DNA of 64,000 bases from assembly GCA_015847255.1 (NCBI GenBank), contig JADLZK010007842.1, positions 124,001 through 188,000 on the forward strand, read 5' to 3'. Of this stretch, positions 59,838-64,000 are shown in pieces. Both the position numbers and the translations under genes were made by a program. Every line of letters begins with the position of its first letter. The first letter of the stretch is position 1. Below the pieces are notes generated by a model. It was given only the letters and a program-made list of their open reading frames with translations, was not told where the DNA came from and ran no database searches. The DNA comes from Hyparrhenia diplandra. Taxonomy: Eukaryota > Streptophyta > Magnoliopsida > Poales > Poaceae.

Positions 59838-62800
59838 CTAGGCCTTAGTAGCACTACCTATCGACTTCAGCTTCTGCACTTGCAGAGTCGTTGCATGAAC
59901 ATAGCAGGCTGAATTTCAGCAGTCCATTGGAAAGATTTGATGAAAATGAAAATAGTAGAACCTTGAAGAGAAATTGAGTTTTTACCGAAATAAATTGTGG
60001 AGGATCATCGATGCTAGAAGAGCCCAAGACGATTTCACGCTTCATTTTCATTGTAAGCTTGTGCGCTGTGCGCAACTGATTCATTGAGGTATGAAATGAT
60101 CATAAATATACAATATGGCAACCAGATTAGGAATCTGTATTTTTCTACTTATATATAGTATATAAAGTATAAACACGAGACGTACTTCAGATCTAGTAGC
60201 TCCACCGACCATGAAGACAAAAATCCGGTTGCCTAGCCTCTTGAAGTCACCTGATGCGTGTCTCAGGACTGAAGAATCACTGTCAATCCAATTTACTGGT
60301 TAGTTGACCGAAACAAGATATGTAAATGGACTTCATATTGCTTGAGTGGGTCAGATAGAAAGATTATGTCTAATTAATACCTTGATTGAGAATCATCGGA
60401 ATTCCGAGATTTTGCCCATTGTGGTGTCCGCCTTGATCTCATAGACATTGGTTGTGGATTTTGTGCTGGTCGTGCAGTTGATGATGCAGTTTGTGTGGCA
60501 CCTTGAGGAGCAGAACTTGGTTCGCTCATAGACGGGTACTCTTTTAGAGGTAATTCACCTTTGCTCAGTTTCTCAATCAGCTCCTGTTAGCGAAGCAAGG
60601 AACTTCAACTATTACAACTGATAGTTCAGCATGTAACCAAAATTCAGAAGAAAACCCATGTCTTTGAAAGAAATTCTCAAGAACAAGGACTAAATGCTTG
60701 GCCATAAACTTAAAATTTAGCGTCATTTTGTTCCAGCAATTGTAAGCAATTCTTGATGTAAATCAGTAAGGATTGTAGACAAGGAAAGGTTAGTAATAAC
60801 GTGCCTCAATAAGCGGAAAAAAAAACGTGATAAAGCCCATGTTTCCTCACCATCCTGTTTATCTGTTCTGGCAGCATTTTTCTTCTGCAATAAAAAAAAA
60901 AATGTTAATAGACGAGAAGGTTGTATAAAGTATGTTTTTCTAACACCTTAGTATGTACAGAAAAACATAAGCTTACCTTTTGGTTATCAAATTTGAGAGA
61001 GAAAGTACCAGTTCTTGATGACTTTTTGTATTTGAACCTTCCAAGTATCTTAAACAGTTTATTACATCCATATCATCATGTGGAAGTTTCGCTAGCTGCA
61101 TATCAATAAGTTGGCACTGTATCATATAGGTATGACATAACATAACATGAAAATTTTCAGCAGAAAATTACATATAATATTCTATAAATTTTTAATAAAG
61201 ATCTAAATAAATGATAGAATAGCTTCGCTCATATGCACCTTCCATATTGCAAACTGAAGTCAATAGTCTCTATAAGAGCCCTAATATGGTCCAACATAGG
61301 TTTATGCCAATCTAGATTGTGAAGGTTAATCTAGAAGATAGATATTACTAATCTAGGAGAGGCGTACAGGAGTTTTGTAAGACTAGAAAATATAAGCCAC
61401 ACCTTTTAGATAGATATAATTTTACAGAGTTTTACTTCATCTGTGATTGTATATTTTTGTATCTAGAATTAGGCCGAATTATTGATGGGCATCATTGTAC
61501 TGCATATAAGCAATGAAAAATTGACGTGAAATACCTGCATCAACTTTTCCCCTTTGTCACCTTCAAACTTCTCTGGATATACAATTGCATATATAATCAG
61601 CAACCTCATTTTGTTTTCCGGACTCATCTCCCTATCCTTAATAATGGAACAAGCATTTCAAGCAAAGAACAAAATCAAAATGACAGCAACTTAGCAGCAA
61701 GCCTCTTTTTTTTTCTCTCTTTCTGAACAAAACCTGCTTTGATCCGAGGATACGATCACTTCCTTTGCTCCCGCATCTCCAAAAACCAAATCCTGCTCCA
61801 GTTGTCCAATGTCACGGAGCCCGTAATCCCCGATACACAATTTGTTAATTTTTCGGCAATCTGAACAAGAGATTGATCGAAAGTTTTAGAACCTATCATT
61901 TAAATTAGAGTTGAGGCAAAAAAGAGATTGTTCAAAGGTAAGACACAGAACTATATCTTTGCAAAAAACGAAATATAAAATATATTAATGTGAAACAAGT
62001 GTCTTAAACAACAATTGCTTGCTTTTGAACCATATGCTAGGCTCTAGGTGAGCAAAGCATTGAAAATGTGAAACAAATGATAATGGCATCTCATTTGTCA
62101 TGTTATAAATAATGTATTTACCTACTGAGTCCACAATGTGGTTACATGGATGGAATCTATTGCATGAGATGTGGACCAGCTTTTTAGTGTCCCTTAATAA
62201 ATTATCTACCGTAACATAATACATTTTATCGATAACATAATATTTTCCTTTTGTGTATATATGAAAAGTTCTTGTAACTTATAAATATAGAAAATATTAC
62301 CTTATGACTTGTGAATACAAAAATTAAACATGAAAACATAAACATGTAGACAGATATTATTTAAAAACAATCATCTACCTCTATATGTAGTTGTAATTTC
62401 TCAACTTGCTCACTGTATTGCGGTAATGCTTGAACGATTTTCTGCAGATCCCTTGTTGAGACTTCACCACCATCTCTAGTTGAAAATGGAAACATCACAA
62501 TCATTATTATGAAATATAAGACATCATGTGATCTAACATCACTAGCAAAGTACCGCTATTTTGCTAGCATAAGATAGACCTATATTAAATTACAATCTAA
62601 TACTATTTTAGTACCACTTGCCTTAGAAAAGTGTAATTCAGGTCCAATCAAAATAAGCTATCCAAGTGGGGAATATAAAATCATATGTTTACTTTTCATA
62701 ATTGTGTCACAGATAAATATCTAGCACAAGGGGTATCTGGGCATGCAAAAGGTGAAGTAAAATATGAATGCCCTCAGCAGCCTAGAAATGTGAAAAGTAC

Positions 62801-63611
62801 CAGTAGTTCATAGTTGAAAAGCATATTCTCGATTACTGTACTGCAATACACCATGGATTAAACATATATTTGCAATTACATTCAAAAGTGAGAAAGGTTA
62901 TGCACCTTGAAAGTTGTGCTGCTTTATTCTTGGAAACAAAATTATTCATCTTTTCATACAACCTCTCACTAGCCTGGTATTTTAATTAGTATTAGGAATA
63001 ATAAACCAGAATAAAGTTAAGCAATCAGAATACACAAATATAATATATAGAATTTACATCAGCTATGTGAGCATGGCGAAGTTCAAGCCAAAGAGGATCA
63101 TGATCCTCTAATAATGATTCCTTCTTTTCAGGTTCGAACCCATCTTTGATACCTTGCAAAATAACACTAACATATAAGAAAACTAAAGAGAATTTGTATC
63201 TCACTAATAATACGATATGGCAATTACCTCATATATGTATTTGTTGCCATCCATTTCGAGTAGGTCATGGCACATTGCATCATAGGTCCATTCATGAATA
63301 ACAGGTGCTATCTTTGCAGTCATATGAAATTGTTGTAAGCTGTAATGAATAAATTGAAGTTTTTTGCTGTATTTTTAAGTGGACCAATGATTAAAGTGTT
63401 TTAGCGTTCAGTGTATGCTTTAGCACCTGATCTATGGGCCTGTCGACAATTAGCAGTTCACATGTCTCCTTCTGAGGAAATTCAGGAATAGTTGATTTAT
63501 ATTTTGACACAATATCCCAAACAGCAGTAGCAAGCCACTTTGGAACCATATCAAATTTAGTTGTTGTGGAAGCATCTCCTTTTGGTGCTCGATACCGCAC
63601 CGTTGGAAATT
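59838..63611 (-). CDS. SEC1/KEULE-type Sec1-Munc18 protein, C-terminal part (gene runs off the window)
   Basis: Thirteen exons on the minus strand: 63611-63427, 63311-63228, 63152-63058, 62973-62906, 62475-62379, 61860-61734, 61636-61535, 61095-60977, 60884-60805, 60583-60381, 60279-60186, 60075-59986 and 59873-59838, about 466 codons of a family usually near 660. Landmarks: ETCELLIVDRPIDQ, APVIHEWTYDAMCHDLLEMD, DPLWLELRHAHIAD, STRDLQKIVQALPQYSEQ, IYPEKF-like VYPEKFEG, SRRTPQWAKSRNSDDSQS, RIFVFMVGGATRSELR, SIDDPPQFIS. KEULE relatives bind the syntaxin KNOLLE/SYP1 family and promote vesicle fusion at the cell plate and plasma membrane. One base appears missing in each of five exons (near 63146, 61855, 61637, 61032 and 60819), mostly homopolymers. 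The N-terminal exons lie beyond 64000. Confidence 0.9.
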
Positions 63612-64000
63612 CTGAAAAGTACTCAAATCAACTTTCATATTCAATGAGAAAAAAAAGGGAATAATAAGACTACTTTATTCATAGATAAGGCAATAGAGGA
63701 TAAACACCAACCTTAGCATTGTAGCTTATATTCTAAAAATGGTTGCCAAAACCATGTATCCCTGCTTCACGCGAGTTGCTATTAATATATTTATATCAAG
63801 GTTCTAATCTCCATCTAGGGTTACAAAACACCCGAGGGGGTGTTTGGGTGTGTTATAACTATCTTCTTCTTTTAATGCAATGATAAACAACTCTCCTACA
63901 TGGTCAAGAAAAGAAAACTTCATCTAGGGTATGCTGATGTAATATTAATTCAAACCACATTCTTTTGTATATGCAAAAATTCACAAGTGAGGGGTTTAGG
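63612..64000 (-). other. Intron of the SEC1/KEULE-type gene
   Basis: Follows the acceptor TTTTCAG at 63612-63618 (minus strand). No exon of the N-terminal SEC1 domain is recognised before the window ends. AT-rich, no other feature seen. Confidence 0.6.

Overview
The window is plant nuclear DNA, almost certainly from a grass (Poaceae). The evidence is spliced genes with GT-AG introns that encode plant-type proteins (IBA57-like, MLF-like, and a KEULE-type SEC1 protein), two Sirevirus-like Copia retrotransposons, grass-style Helitron termini, Stowaway and other MITEs, and a tandem pair of PF04195 ('putative gypsy type transposon') genes. No prokaryotic operon, CRISPR array, rRNA or tRNA gene was seen.

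Layout. 1-2.0 kb: nothing recognised beyond simple repeats. 2.1-6.6 kb (-): five-exon IBA57-like gene; its 2.4-kb first intron holds a poly(A) retroposon with a 20-bp target duplication and a ~0.7-kb tandem duplication. 7-8 kb: repeats. 8.0-31.5 kb: a transposon stack. A decayed hAT transposase gene was split by a solo LTR (8122-19133, duplication AAGTT). That LTR was itself split by a complete Sirevirus-like element on the minus strand (9001-18904, duplication GCCGG). A second element of the same family, on the plus strand, entered the hAT gene at 19415-31057 (duplication CTATG), and its 5' LTR later received another LTR-like insertion (about 20940-22720).

31.5-35.1 kb: direct repeats, an exon-like coiled-coil fragment and an unrecognised membrane-protein-like gene, all minus strand. 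36.5-39.2 kb (-): six-exon MLF-like gene with a 5'UTR intron; its promoter/5'UTR resembles the sequence at 34.9-35.1 kb. 40-41.2 kb: a MITE and an unassigned GC-rich exon-like stretch. 41.2-46.5 kb: a composite Helitron. 48.1-49.9 kb: a Helitron remnant with a basic-repeat coding region. 50.1-53.6 and 55.6-59.1 kb (+): tandemly duplicated PF04195/coiled-coil genes. The first copy has an expanded 33-bp hendecad array; the second has a duplicated 35-residue exon. 59.8-63.6 kb (-): the C-terminal ~466 codons of a SEC1/KEULE gene; its N-terminus lies beyond the window.

The three conserved cellular genes are unrelated housekeeping functions: Fe-S cluster assembly, an MLF-type protein and vesicle fusion. 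All three have intact splice junctions but carry one or more 1-bp length changes, most of them in short homopolymers. This points to consensus-sequence error at least as much as to gene death. Nothing that clearly qualifies as a new system was found. The most unusual items are the resolved insertion stack, the internal repeat evolution in the PF04195 pair, the fused Helitron and the duplicated promoter/5'UTR module.
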